DNA of 50,906 nt from Burkholderiales bacterium (GTDB lineage Bacteria > Pseudomonadota > Gammaproteobacteria > Burkholderiales > SG8-41): NCBI GenBank assembly GCA_030683105.1, contig JAUXMZ010000070.1, forward strand, positions 1 through 50,906, written 5' to 3'. Positions 15,663 to 23,563 of this stretch are shown here, in pieces (position 1 is the stretch's first letter; every line of letters begins with the position of its first letter). A model generated the notes under the pieces. The model was not told the DNA's origin. It did no database searches and was given only the letters and a program-made list of their open reading frames with translations. The position numbers were made by a program, and so were the translations under genes.

Positions 15663-15704
15663 ATGATCAATGACCATGGGAAGGCGGTCTTTGACGAAGA
15701 TCAA
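15663..15704 (-). promoter_or_regulatory. Fnr/Dnr-type site before ubiU
   Basis: TTGAC-GAAG-ATCAA at 15691-15704 (9 of 10 consensus bases), between the nrdG stop and ubiU. On the minus strand GATCAT (15668-15663) follows after 22 bases as a possible -10. Likely drives ubiU-ubiV-trhA-ubiT. Confidence 0.6.
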
Positions 15705-15733
15705 GGAAAAGCGGATCGAGGGGGCCATGCAGG

Positions 15734-16453
15734 CTATGAACGGCGCAATTCGAACGTCTCAAAGCGTGATGCAACGGCGTGCGCCAGCGCGGCATCAATG
15801 TGTTGCGACTGTGCTTCCAATGCAAGGCTGCCCTGGCTGCATCCCTGTGCCCGGAATTCCTGAAGCGCGTAGCTGCGCGCGCCATGAAACTGCAGTGAGG
15901 TGGCGATATCGAAAATGGCATCGCGCGTGAGCAGGTCCGGATGCACGGTGGTGCGAAACTCGTGGGCAACGCCGCTCGCGATGATCTGCAGCATGCTCTC
16001 AAGCGCCCGCTCGCCGCTGCCGGCCACGCCGGTGATGCGGGCGTAATCCCCGAACGGCGCTTTGATATCCATTGCGACCCAGTCGACCAGGGGCAGCACA
16101 ATGCGCAGTTTGCGCGGATGGATGCCGGCGGTGTGCAGACCGACCGCATATCCCATGTCTTTCACTTTGCATATCGCCGCCGGCAACCCGGCATGCAGCG
16201 TCGGTTCGCCGCCGCTGAATACCACAGCATCGAGCAGGCCGCGCCGCCGTTCAAGGAACGCGGTGACATCGTGCCAGGAAATCGAGCGCTCGCTGCTTTG
16301 CACCTGTCGCGGCAGCAGATGGGGGTTGTGGCAATAATCGCAGCGCCATTGACAGCCCTGACAAAAGACCACCGCCGCCAGCCAGCCGGGATAATCGGCG
16401 GTTGAGAGCGCAGTCAGCCCGCCGATGAGCAGCCCGTCGGCCGGTTCAGTCAC
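15734..16453 (-). CDS. nrdG: Anaerobic ribonucleotide reductase activating protein (radical SAM)
   Basis: NrdG uses S-adenosylmethionine and a [4Fe-4S] cluster to create the glycyl radical of class III ribonucleotide reductase. The product from the GTG at 16453 is 239 residues: VTEPADGLLIGGLTALSTAD, then the radical-SAM motif C34-x3-C38-x2-C41 (CQGCQWRCDYCHN) and the Gly-rich VVFSGGEPTLHAGL strand. The GTG overlaps the stop of the glycyl-radical gene by 8 bases (GTGACTGA), so the start is tied to that gene. The frame stays open upstream to 16582, but that segment lies in the neighbouring gene. Confidence 0.9.
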   Translation of the reverse strand: MTEPADGLLIGGLTALSTADYPGWLAAVVFCQGCQWRCDYCHNPHLLPRQVQSSERSISWHDVTAFLERRRGLLDAVVFSGGEPTLHAGLPAAICKVKDMGYAVGLHTAGIHPRKLRIVLPLVDWVAMDIKAPFGDYARITGVAGSGERALESMLQIIASGVAHEFRTTVHPDLLTRDAIFDIATSLQFHGARSYALQEFRAQGCSQGSLALEAQSQHIDAALAHAVASRFETFELRRS

Positions 16454-16637
16454 CAAGCGGAGCTTTGTGCTCTTCAAAGAAGCGGCGTCCGTGATGCTCG
16501 CCTTTCTTGCCGATGTTGAACGAGGATACCGGCCGGTGATAACCCATGACCCGCGTCCAGATTTCGCACGGTTGGCGCTCATCGTCGCTCAAGGTGATCG
16601 TTTGATCGAGAAGCTGTGTTTGCGTCATGTCATTCAT
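16446..16637 (-). CDS. Stand-alone glycyl-radical domain of class III ribonucleotide reductase
   Basis: A 63-residue protein, MNDMTQTQLLDQTITLSDDE then RQPCEIWTRVMGYHRPVSSF and NIGKKGEHHGRRFFEE. RVMGY (Arg29-Tyr33, Gly32) has the form of the RV(C/S)GY glycyl-radical loop, and the MGYHRPVSSFN surroundings match what I recall at the C-terminus of single-chain NrdD proteins of the proteobacterial, thioredoxin-using type. The large NrdD upstream ends without any such motif. This is a real separate gene: it has its own GGGAGG (16643-16648) 5 bases before the ATG, 37 bases after the NrdD stop, and it overlaps nrdG. It should pair with NrdD to complete the active site and be the substrate of NrdG. 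The split could be characteristic of a subgroup or a local event. Confidence 0.85.
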   Translation of the reverse strand: MNDMTQTQLLDQTITLSDDERQPCEIWTRVMGYHRPVSSFNIGKKGEHHGRRFFEEHKAPLGD

Positions 16638-16674
16638 GTGATTCCTCCCGTGAGTAAATGATTTAGAGTTCCTC

Positions 16675-18711
16675 TTAGGCCGCTTTACGTTCTTTGAGCT
16701 TCCTGGCGATGAGTTCGTCATCGCATTTCGGGCAGAATCTGAGTTCGCCCGAAAGATAGCCGTGTCTGGGGCAGATCGAGAATGTCGGCGTGACCGTGAT
16801 GTAGGGCATGGAGAAGCGTTCCAGCGCGCGCCGCACCAGGGCTTTGCAGGCGCTGATGGAGCTGATGCGCTCGCTCATGTACAGATGCAGCACGGTGCCC
16901 CCGGTGTATTTGCGCTGCAGGTGTTCCTGGCGCTCCAGGGCCTCGAACGGATCGTCGGTAAAGCCGACCGGCAGTTGCGACGAATTGGTGTAGTACGGCA
17001 TGTCGTCTGTTCCCGCCTGCAGGATGCCCGGATAGCGTTTGCGGTCTTCCTTGGCGAAGCGGTACGTCGTGCCTTCGGCAGGCGTGGCTTCCAGGTTGTA
17101 CATATGCCCGGTCTCTTCCTGGAATTCAGTCATGCGGCTGCGGATGTGATCGAGCAGCCGGCACGCAAAATCGTAGCCCCATTCGCTGGTGATGTCGTGT
17201 TCGTCGCCCGTGAAGTTACGGATCATTTCATTGATGCCGTTAACGCCTATGGTGGAGAAGTGGTTGCGCAGCGTGCCCAGATAGCGCCGCGTATAAGGGA
17301 ACAGCCCGTTATCCATATGGCGCTGAATCACCTTGCGCTTGATTTCGAGGCTGTTTTTCGACAGGGCGAGCAGCTCGTCGACACGTGCGATAAGCGCTGC
17401 TTCGTCTGCGCGGTACAGATAGCCGAGGCGCGCGCAGTTCAGCGTTACCACGCCGATAGATCCCGTCTGCTCCGCCGAGCCGAACAGCCCGTTGCCCCGT
17501 TTCAGGAGTTCGCGCAGGTCGAGCTGCAGCCGGCAGCACATCGAACGCACCATATTGGGCTTGAGATCCGAATTGATGAAGTTCTGGAAATAAGGCAGGC
17601 CGTATTTGGCGGTCATCTCGAACAGCAGGTCGGTGAGCGGGCTGTCCCAGTCGAACTCGGGGGTCATGTTGTAGGTCGGGATAGGGAAGGTGAACACCCG
17701 GCCTTTTGCATCTCCCGTCATCATGACTTCGATGTAGGCGCGGTTGATCATCTCCATTTCCGGCTGCAGGTCGCCGTAAGCGAACGGCATTTCCTCGCCC
17801 GCGATGATCGGGATCTGCCCGCGCAGATCTTCCGGGCACACCAGGTCGAACGTGAGATTGGTGAACGGCGTCTGCGTGCCCCAGCGCGACGGCACGTTGA
17901 GGTTGTAGATCAGTTCCTGGATGCACTGCTTCACCGCGTCGTAAGGCAGATTGTCCTTGCGGATGAAGGCCGCCATGTAGGTATCGAACGAGCTGAACGC
18001 CTGGGCGCCGGCCCACTCGTTTTGCAGCGTGCCCAGGAAATTGACGATCTGCCCGACCGCGCTCGACAGATGCTTGGGCGGACCTGCCTCGACCTTGCCC
18101 GGGACGCCGTTAAGCCCTTCGGCGAGGAAGGTGCGCAACGACCAGCCCGCGCAGTATCCGGCAAGCATGTCAAGATCATGGATGTGGATCGCGCCGTCGC
18201 GGTGAGCGGCCCCGACTTCCGGCGCATAGACATGCGAGAGCCAGTAATTCGCCGTGACCTTGCCGGAAACGTTGAGTATCAGGCCGCCCAGCGAATAGCC
18301 CTGATTGGCGTTGGCATTGATGCGCCAGTCCTGGCGATCGAGATACTCGTTCATTGATGTGGCGACATCGAGCAGCGTTTTGCGGTCTTCGCGCAGCCGT
18401 TTGTGCTGTTCGCGATAGGCGATATAGGCGCGTGCGGTTTTGACGAACCCGGAGGTGATCAGCGTGTGCTCGACGATGTCCTGGATCTGCTCTATCGAAG
18501 GCGCATGGCGGTGCTTGGCGAGCGGGATGAGCGCGTGTTGGGTGAGTTCCTGCGCGATGGCGTCGCCGAATTCACCGCTCGCCGCCCCTGCGCGGGTTAA
18601 TGCCGAACATATTTTGGCAGCGTCAAACGGCTCTGAGCTGCCGTCGCGTTTTACAACCTTCGACACCGGTGCGGGTGCCATGTCGTTGGGTAAATGCTGC
18701 CCGGTTGCCAT
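16675..18711 (-). CDS. nrdD: Anaerobic (class III) ribonucleoside-triphosphate reductase, large part lacking the glycyl-radical loop
   Basis: A 678-residue protein for anaerobic dNTP synthesis. Residues about 16-105 form an ATP-cone allosteric domain (SKVVKRDGSSEPFDAAKICS, RAYIAYREQHKRLRED). The barrel follows, with the catalytic-cysteine region SMCCRLQLDLRELL near residue 390. The C-terminus has a zinc-type Cys set (Cys647, Cys660, Cys663 in ICPRHGYLSGELRFCPKCDD) and then ends in KLKERKAA-stop. Normally the glycyl-radical loop follows this zinc site in the same chain; here it is in the next gene. GGGGGAG precedes the ATG. Upstream are tandem NrdR-like boxes and a perfect Fnr/Dnr site. Confidence 0.95.
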   Translation of the reverse strand: MATGQHLPNDMAPAPVSKVVKRDGSSEPFDAAKICSALTRAGAASGEFGDAIAQELTQHALIPLAKHRHAPSIEQIQDIVEHTLITSGFVKTARAYIAYREQHKRLREDRKTLLDVATSMNEYLDRQDWRINANANQGYSLGGLILNVSGKVTANYWLSHVYAPEVGAAHRDGAIHIHDLDMLAGYCAGWSLRTFLAEGLNGVPGKVEAGPPKHLSSAVGQIVNFLGTLQNEWAGAQAFSSFDTYMAAFIRKDNLPYDAVKQCIQELIYNLNVPSRWGTQTPFTNLTFDLVCPEDLRGQIPIIAGEEMPFAYGDLQPEMEMINRAYIEVMMTGDAKGRVFTFPIPTYNMTPEFDWDSPLTDLLFEMTAKYGLPYFQNFINSDLKPNMVRSMCCRLQLDLRELLKRGNGLFGSAEQTGSIGVVTLNCARLGYLYRADEAALIARVDELLALSKNSLEIKRKVIQRHMDNGLFPYTRRYLGTLRNHFSTIGVNGINEMIRNFTGDEHDITSEWGYDFACRLLDHIRSRMTEFQEETGHMYNLEATPAEGTTYRFAKEDRKRYPGILQAGTDDMPYYTNSSQLPVGFTDDPFEALERQEHLQRKYTGGTVLHLYMSERISSISACKALVRRALERFSMPYITVTPTFSICPRHGYLSGELRFCPKCDDELIARKLKERKAA

Positions 18712-18727
18712 CTCTCCCCCTGAAAAA

Positions 18728-18774
18728 CCACTACATCTAGTGGTTGCCGTCTAGGCTAGTCCAAGATGTCGCGT
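18728..18774 (-). promoter_or_regulatory. Tandem NrdR-like boxes before nrdD
   Basis: Box 1 is CCACTACATCTAGTGG (18728-18743), part of a perfect AACCACTA/TAGTGGTT palindrome. Box 2 is GTCCAAGATGTCGCGT (18759-18774). Both keep the C-w-A-n-A-T-n-T-w-G core of NrdR sites (box 2 with one w mismatch), and their centres are exactly 31 bases apart, three helical turns, as known for paired NrdR boxes. They lie between the Fnr-type site and the nrdD start, so NrdR would repress from the start of the transcript. Confidence 0.65.
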
Positions 18775-18809
18775 TTTTCAATCGGAAATCATGACGACAT
18801 TGAATTTTC

Positions 18810-18823
18810 TTGATCTGTATCAA
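18810..18823 (-). promoter_or_regulatory. Perfect Fnr/Dnr site before nrdD
   Basis: TTGAT-CTGT-ATCAA matches all ten consensus bases. It is 99 bases before the nrdD start codon. A class II start would fall near 18775, immediately upstream of NrdR-like box 2; no good -10 is visible there, so the exact start is uncertain. Confidence 0.75.
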
Positions 18824-18841
18824 TAACTCACGAAGTCGCGA

Positions 18842-18883
18842 TTGACGTGCGTCAATGCACTGACACAATCGGGTTTGTAGAAT
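18842..18883 (+). promoter_or_regulatory. Fnr-like palindrome and -10 facing the hemerythrin gene
   Basis: TTGAC-GTGC-GTCAA (18842-18855) is a perfect palindrome differing from the Fnr consensus at the outer T/A of each half. TAGAAT (18878-18883) follows after 22 bases on the plus strand. It would give a long leader of about 210 bases before the hemerythrin start; alternatively it is a second upstream site for nrdD. Confidence 0.45.
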
Positions 18884-19100
18884 CTCGCCTAATATTCTGT
18901 TTTACATAGAAAAAATAAAAACCAGTCGGAGTGGCAGTTTGGCGCATCCCCGGCTCGGATCATGTCGTTAGGCGAGGGCGCACAGGAAGTGGCGGGCACC
19001 AGGTCTGCAGAATGGTGATTTTGTCTGGCATGGCCAGAGTGAAAGGGTCGTCAGTCACCCGGAAAGAGGGCGGCGGGCTGAAAAAAAACGGGGAGATCAT

Positions 19101-19637
19101 ATGAGTGTGTTGCAAAGGGATCCGGTAGTCGCCGATTTTGGCCAACCGCTGCAGTTGCTGAAAGCCTGTCACGAACGCATACAGGCCCAGTGTGATACGT
19201 TGCGCCGGCTATGCGTGCACATGCCGGTTCACGGCAGCGACGCGCAGGCGCAACAGGCCGCCTCGAACGTGATGCGCTATTTCGACAGCGCCGGCCGCCA
19301 CCACCGCGAGGACGAAGAGCAGGATCTCTTCCCGCGCATGATTGCGTCTGCAACAGGGCAGAATGCGGAACGTGTTGCGCTGGTCATAGGCCGGCTCAAG
19401 AGCGAACATGTCGAAATCGAGCGCAGCTGGCTTGAACTGAGGGAAGTGCTGGAGCAAATCGCGCACGGCGGGATAGAGCCGCTTGATGAACAGTCCGTCG
19501 AGCAGTTTTGCGCCATGTATGGCGCGCACATCGCTTACGAGGAAGCCAACATGATATCGCTTGCGGAACAACTGCTCGATGCTGCGGCGATTGCCGCAAT
19601 CGGCAAGGCCATGGCGGTGCGCCGGGGCCTACGCTAG
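19101..19637 (+). CDS. Hemerythrin-like (HHE) protein
   Basis: A 178-residue cytoplasmic four-helix protein with the di-iron ligand pattern of the hemerythrin family: His in LLKACHERIQ (helix 1), HHxxDE in GRHHREDEEQDLFPRM (helix 2), His in LKSEHVEIERSW (helix 3) and HxxxE in GAHIAYEEANM (helix 4). Such proteins bind O2 or nitric oxide, and hemerythrins are known in the Anr regulon of pseudomonads. GGGGAG stands before the ATG. The gene converges on the next one, and the two coding regions overlap by 9 bases at their ends. Confidence 0.9.
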   Translation: MSVLQRDPVVADFGQPLQLLKACHERIQAQCDTLRRLCVHMPVHGSDAQAQQAASNVMRYFDSAGRHHREDEEQDLFPRMIASATGQNAERVALVIGRLKSEHVEIERSWLELREVLEQIAHGGIEPLDEQSVEQFCAMYGAHIAYEEANMISLAEQLLDAAAIAAIGKAMAVRRGLR

Positions 19638-21221
19638 GCGCTCAAGCAGTACGCGCCATTCGGGAGTTGCCGTGATCTCAGCCAGCGGCAGTTCGGCGGA
19701 CAGCATGATAGTGCAGGTCCGCTCATCATCCGCGATCGGATCGTGTGTCGGGATCTGGCGTGACAGCACCGCGAGCCCGGCATCGGACGCATCACGCCCG
19801 CCGCCGCTGCGGCACGCGATACGCTGGGACAGCACCGATTCCGGCGCCTTGAGGCCGGCGATCACGAAGGGTGAACCCAGCTCGCGGGCCAGGTCCCGCA
19901 TGAGTTCGCGCTGCCAGCGTTTGAGAAACGCCCCATCGATGATTACCGGGTAGCCGGATGCGATCACCTCCCGCGCCAGCCGGGCAAGATGCCCGTATAC
20001 CTGCTGCGTGATGGTTTCGCTATAGATGCCGGCATCCACTTCGTTGGCAGTGTGTTCCAGCATGGGCACGCCATGCAGGCGTTTGCGTTCGACGTCGGAG
20101 CGGATCCGGATCGCGCCTGCTGCCTGCAGCAGCGCTTGAGACAGTGTTGATTTTCCGGATCCCGACAGCCCGTGCATGATGATCAGCGCGGGTGTGCGCC
20201 TGCGCGTGAACTGGTTTGCGAGATCCAGGTAGCCGCGGTAGGCGGCGAGCAGCCGCCTGTGCTCTGCATCGCCGATGTGCGGCTGGTGCGCGCGCAGGCA
20301 ATGGACTTTTGCCCGCACCATCGCGCGGTAAACCAGATAGAACCGCAGCACGCCCATGGCGCCGTAATCGCCGCCGGCTTCCAGGCAGCCGTTAAGAAAC
20401 AGAAACGCATAATCCGGCCGGCCGCGGTCCAAAAGGTCCATTGTCAGAAAAGCGACCTCGCTGGCAACATCGATACAGCGCAGGGCATCATTGAACTCTA
20501 TGCAGTCGAAAGGAGTGAGCGCGCCATCGAGCAGCGCGATATTGCCGAGGTGCAGGTCGCCGTGGCACTCGCGCACCCGGCCTGAGGCGAGTCGCGAGGC
20601 GAAGCTGTCACTGCACGCCGCCAGTTCATGCTCAGTCCATGCACGCAGTTGAACCAGCTCGGCGCGATCTGCCGCGGCATCGGCCAACCCGGCGATCTGG
20701 TCGAAATTCTGCAGGGCCTGAGATGAAATGCACGGCAACGTGCCGAAACGGCTCCCGGATTTCACGCTGGGTGCCTGCTGGTGGAATGCGGCGATTTTCT
20801 GCGCCAGCTGTTCGATGTGCTGCGGCGTCAGTTTGCCGCCGACCAGCAGCCGGCTCGCCAGCTGCTCCTGTTCAAACTGCGTCATGCGCACTGCATATTC
20901 TATGGCCTTGCCGCTGCCGACGCGTGGATGTTCCGGGCTGCCGCCTATGACGACAACCCCCAGGTAGAGTGCGGGCGCAAGGCGCCGGTTCAAGCGCAGT
21001 TCTTCGCGGCAGTAGTGGGCGCGTTTTTCCAGCGTGGTGAAATCGAGGAAACCGAGATCGACCGGCTTTTTGATCTTGTAGGCATAGCTGCCGGTCAGCA
21101 CCACCCAGGAGATATGAGTTTCCAGGATGTCGATCTGCGCCACCGGATGCGGATAACAGCCGGGATCGCGCAGCGCTGAAATCAGCACCGGTAAAGAACC
21201 GTTATTTGCCGCATCATTCAT
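19629..21221 (-). CDS. Aminoglycoside-phosphotransferase-like / AAA-kinase fusion protein
   Basis: A 530-residue two-domain protein. The N-terminal half resembles the APH fold: ILETHISWVVLTGSYAYKIK (Lys in the ATP site), the catalytic loop RECHGDLHLGNIALLDG (about residues 213-230) and the metal-binding FDCIEFNDALRCID. The C-terminal half is a P-loop small-molecule kinase, with Walker A GLSGSGKST near residues 345-355 and a later SDVERKRLHG. Substrate unknown; homologs are usually annotated as bifunctional aminoglycoside phosphotransferase/ATP-binding protein, and I recall Rv2004c of the M. tuberculosis DosR regulon as one. A related single-domain protein is at 30316-31341. Aminoglycoside resistance is not implied. 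Confidence 0.85.
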   Translation of the reverse strand: MNDAANNGSLPVLISALRDPGCYPHPVAQIDILETHISWVVLTGSYAYKIKKPVDLGFLDFTTLEKRAHYCREELRLNRRLAPALYLGVVVIGGSPEHPRVGSGKAIEYAVRMTQFEQEQLASRLLVGGKLTPQHIEQLAQKIAAFHQQAPSVKSGSRFGTLPCISSQALQNFDQIAGLADAAADRAELVQLRAWTEHELAACSDSFASRLASGRVRECHGDLHLGNIALLDGALTPFDCIEFNDALRCIDVASEVAFLTMDLLDRGRPDYAFLFLNGCLEAGGDYGAMGVLRFYLVYRAMVRAKVHCLRAHQPHIGDAEHRRLLAAYRGYLDLANQFTRRRTPALIIMHGLSGSGKSTLSQALLQAAGAIRIRSDVERKRLHGVPMLEHTANEVDAGIYSETITQQVYGHLARLAREVIASGYPVIIDGAFLKRWQRELMRDLARELGSPFVIAGLKAPESVLSQRIACRSGGGRDASDAGLAVLSRQIPTHDPIADDERTCTIMLSAELPLAEITATPEWRVLLERLA

Positions 21222-21301
21222 GGTTCATATTGTGCTGACAGGGCGGCCGTAGCCGACCCATTTGCATGCTGTTAGTAGACCTTGGCCGCATGGTCTTTTT
21301 G

Positions 21302-21342
21302 TTGATCTGGGTCAATAGAACAGTGGTGTGTTCGACTATGAT
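21302..21342 (+). promoter_or_regulatory. Fnr/Dnr site and TATGAT -10 before the DksA-like gene
   Basis: TTGAT-CTGG-GTCAA (21302-21315), 9 of 10 consensus bases, then 21 bases, then TATGAT (21337-21342). Predicted start near 21350, leader about 64 bases. Same spacing and same -10 hexamer as the CBS and DUF883 promoters. Confidence 0.78.
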
Positions 21343-21413
21343 AATTCCATACGGTATTGGCGTATATGCGCTGGAGTTTTTAAGCGTGGGGCGGGAATGG
21401 AAAGGATCCGGCC

Positions 21414-21809
21414 ATGAGCGATCTTACTGACCTTCAGATCGACGAACTCAAATTACATCTGGCGCAGCGGCTGCGCGAGTTGAAAGCTGAGATTCGCGAT
21501 GCGCTGGTTCAGTCCGATCAGCAGCATCACAAAGACCTGGCGGGCTCTGTTGCCGATACCGGCGATGAAGCGGTTGCAGATATGCTGGTCGATCTTGATA
21601 TTGCGCTCGCTGACCGCCATGTGGTGGAGTTGCGCGACGTCGAGGCGGCATTGGGGCGGATCCGTGACGGAAGTTTTGGCGTGTGCATCGATTGCGGCAA
21701 TGCCATCGGCCATGAACGCCTGTCGGCATATCCGGTCGCCAAACGCTGCATCCGCTGCCAGCAGCGGCGCGAGATCGTCTACTCGCGCGGCACGACGCCC
21801 ACGTTGTAA
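21414..21809 (+). CDS. DksA/TraR-family zinc-finger protein
   Basis: A 131-residue protein with an N-terminal helical hairpin (residues 10-80) and a four-Cys zinc finger at the C-terminus: Cys91-x2-Cys94-x17-Cys112-x2-Cys115 (GVCIDCGNAIGHERL, KRCIRCQQRRE). DksA-type proteins enter the secondary channel of RNA polymerase and act with ppGpp; this one has acidic residues near the hairpin tip (VADTGDEAVADM) but is shorter than DksA and is better called DksA-like. It has its own Fnr/Dnr-type promoter; DksA-like genes are known in Anr-type regulons. PolX follows 25 bases later. Confidence 0.88.
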   Translation: MSDLTDLQIDELKLHLAQRLRELKAEIRDALVQSDQQHHKDLAGSVADTGDEAVADMLVDLDIALADRHVVELRDVEAALGRIRDGSFGVCIDCGNAIGHERLSAYPVAKRCIRCQQRREIVYSRGTTPTL

Positions 21810-21834
21810 GCCAGGGCCTGTTAACCATTACCAC

Positions 21835-23562
21835 GTGCCGCTGCATAATGCCGATATTGCAGCGATTTTCGGGGAAATCGCTGACCTGCTGGAAATCCGG
21901 GGTGAGAATCCGTTCCGCATTCGCGCCTGCCGCAACGCGGCACGCACGATCACCGAGTTCGGGCAGGACATAAAAAACCTGTTCGACCAGGGCGGCGAGC
22001 TGCCCAAGCTGCCTGGCATAGGTGACGATCTTCACGCAAAAATCCACGAGATTGCGGCAACCGGCTCCTGCCGTCTGTTCGACCGGTTGCGCAAGGAATT
22101 TCCGCCGGCAATTTCCGATCTGCTCAGGATACCCGGGCTGGGACCGAAGCGTGTCAAGGTGCTGTATGACCGGCTGCGGGTGCGGACTGTAGACGAGTTG
22201 CGGCAGGCGGCAAGCGCAGGAAAAGTCCGCGAGTTGCCCGGTTTCGGCGAAAAAACCGAGGCGCGCATTCTGCAGGCACTGGCGGCGCAGGCGGACCAGA
22301 GCCGGCGCTACAGGCTGGCCATTGCCACCCAGTACGCCGACGCGCTGATTGCCTATCTGAAGCAGGTGCCGGGAGTGGAGCAGGCGGTCGTCGCCGGCAG
22401 TTTTCGCCGCATGCGGGAAACGGTAGGCGATCTTGATCTTCTCGTCGTTGCCGCCGCGGGCAGCAGCGTGATGGAAAAGTTCTGCACCTATGACGAAGTC
22501 AGGGAAATCCTGGCGCAAGGCGGGACACGCGCCAGCGTCATACTCAAATCGGGGCTGCAGGTCGACCTGCGGCTGGTGCCTGCTCCGAGCTACGGCGCCG
22601 CGCTGCATTATTTCACCGGCTCGAAGGCGCACAATATTGCGATTCGGCGGCTGGCTCAGGCGCGCGGCCTCAAGCTCAACGAATACGGCGTGTTCCGCGG
22701 CGCGAGCCGCATCGCCGGTGACACCGAGGAATCCGTATTCAAGGCGGTGGGATTGCCCTATATTTCGCCGGAGCTCAGAGAGGAGCGCGGCGAAATCGAG
22801 GCCGCCCGCAGCGGTAATCTGCCCCTGCTCATCACGCTGCAGGACATCAGAGGCGACCTGCATGCGCACACCGGGGCTTCCGACGGTCATCATACGGTGG
22901 CCCAGATGGCGCAGGCGGCGCAGGCATCGGGCCTCAAATATCTGGCGATCACCGAGCATTCGCGCCGGCTCGCGGTGGCGCGCGGCCTTGATCCGCTGCA
23001 ACTTGCCAGGCAGATCGACGAGATCGACCGCCTCAATGAGTCGCTTGCGGGCTTCACGCTGCTCAAGGGCATAGAGGTCGATATTCTCGAGGATGGCAGC
23101 CTGGACCTGCCGGATGCGGTGCTCGCCCGGCTCGACCTGGTGATAGGCGCGGTGCACAGCGCTTTTGGCTTGCCGCGCAGGAAACAGACCGAGCGCATCC
23201 TGCGTGCGATGGACCATCGTTACTTCACCCTGCTGGCCCATCCCAGCGGCCGGCTGATCGGCAGCCGGGAACCCTACGACGTCGACATGCTTAAAATTGC
23301 GCGCAAGGCCAAGAGCCGCGGCTGCTTTCTCGAACTCAACGCCCAGCCCGACCGTCTCGACCTGCACGACATCCATTGCCAGATGGCACGTGATGAAGGC
23401 GTGCTGGTGAGCATCAATTCCGACGCGCACAGCGCGCTCGATTTTGCCCAACTCAAATACGGCATAGGGCAGGCGCGCCGCGGCTGGCTGGCGCCGGGTG
23501 ACGTGCTCAACACCCGAACGCTCGCCGCGCTCAGGCCGCTCATCAAACGCACCATGCAGTAA
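21835..23562 (+). CDS. polX: DNA polymerase/3'-5' exonuclease PolX
   Basis: A 575-residue family-X DNA polymerase fused to a PHP phosphoesterase, used in base-excision and gap repair. The start is the GTG at 21835 (VPLHNADIAAIFGEIADLLE), which matches the usual N-terminus; upstream codons in this frame overlap the DksA-like gene. Landmarks: helix-hairpin-helix motifs (LPKLPGIGDDLHAKIHEIA and IPGLGPKRVKVL), the nucleotidyl-transfer Asp pair (GSFRRMRETVGDLDLLV), a further Asp (LKSGLQVDLRLVP), and the PHP motifs DLHAHTGASDG, EHS and LAHPSGR. Its stop is one base from the stop of a convergent small gene. Confidence 0.95.
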   Translation: MPLHNADIAAIFGEIADLLEIRGENPFRIRACRNAARTITEFGQDIKNLFDQGGELPKLPGIGDDLHAKIHEIAATGSCRLFDRLRKEFPPAISDLLRIPGLGPKRVKVLYDRLRVRTVDELRQAASAGKVRELPGFGEKTEARILQALAAQADQSRRYRLAIATQYADALIAYLKQVPGVEQAVVAGSFRRMRETVGDLDLLVVAAAGSSVMEKFCTYDEVREILAQGGTRASVILKSGLQVDLRLVPAPSYGAALHYFTGSKAHNIAIRRLAQARGLKLNEYGVFRGASRIAGDTEESVFKAVGLPYISPELREERGEIEAARSGNLPLLITLQDIRGDLHAHTGASDGHHTVAQMAQAAQASGLKYLAITEHSRRLAVARGLDPLQLARQIDEIDRLNESLAGFTLLKGIEVDILEDGSLDLPDAVLARLDLVIGAVHSAFGLPRRKQTERILRAMDHRYFTLLAHPSGRLIGSREPYDVDMLKIARKAKSRGCFLELNAQPDRLDLHDIHCQMARDEGVLVSINSDAHSALDFAQLKYGIGQARRGWLAPGDVLNTRTLAALRPLIKRTMQ

Positions 23563-23563
23563 A

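Larger units (their letters stand above)
18712..19100. other. Divergent regulatory region between nrdD and the hemerythrin gene
   Basis: A 389-base stretch without a convincing gene. From left to right it holds two NrdR-like boxes, a perfect Fnr/Dnr site, a second palindromic Fnr-like site with a TAGAAT -10 facing right, an AT-rich tract (about 18886-18920) and two very short frames (18962-19018, 18 codons; 19030-19104, 24 codons ending in an ATGA overlap with the hemerythrin start). The short frames lack clear ribosome sites. Confidence 0.7.

Noticed and set aside
15650-15672. A second Fnr-like site in AAATCAACAATGATCAATG near ubiU.
   Set aside because: The half-sites are in the same rather than inverted orientation, so they do not form the dyad.
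16762-18357. A 531-codon plus-strand frame opposite nrdD.
   Set aside because: Composition is Arg/His/Val-rich shadow sequence with no domain; nrdD is certain.
19629-21221. An aminoglycoside resistance gene.
   Set aside because: The protein is a fusion typical of chromosomal stress regulons and no resistance context exists; the fold name does not give the substrate.
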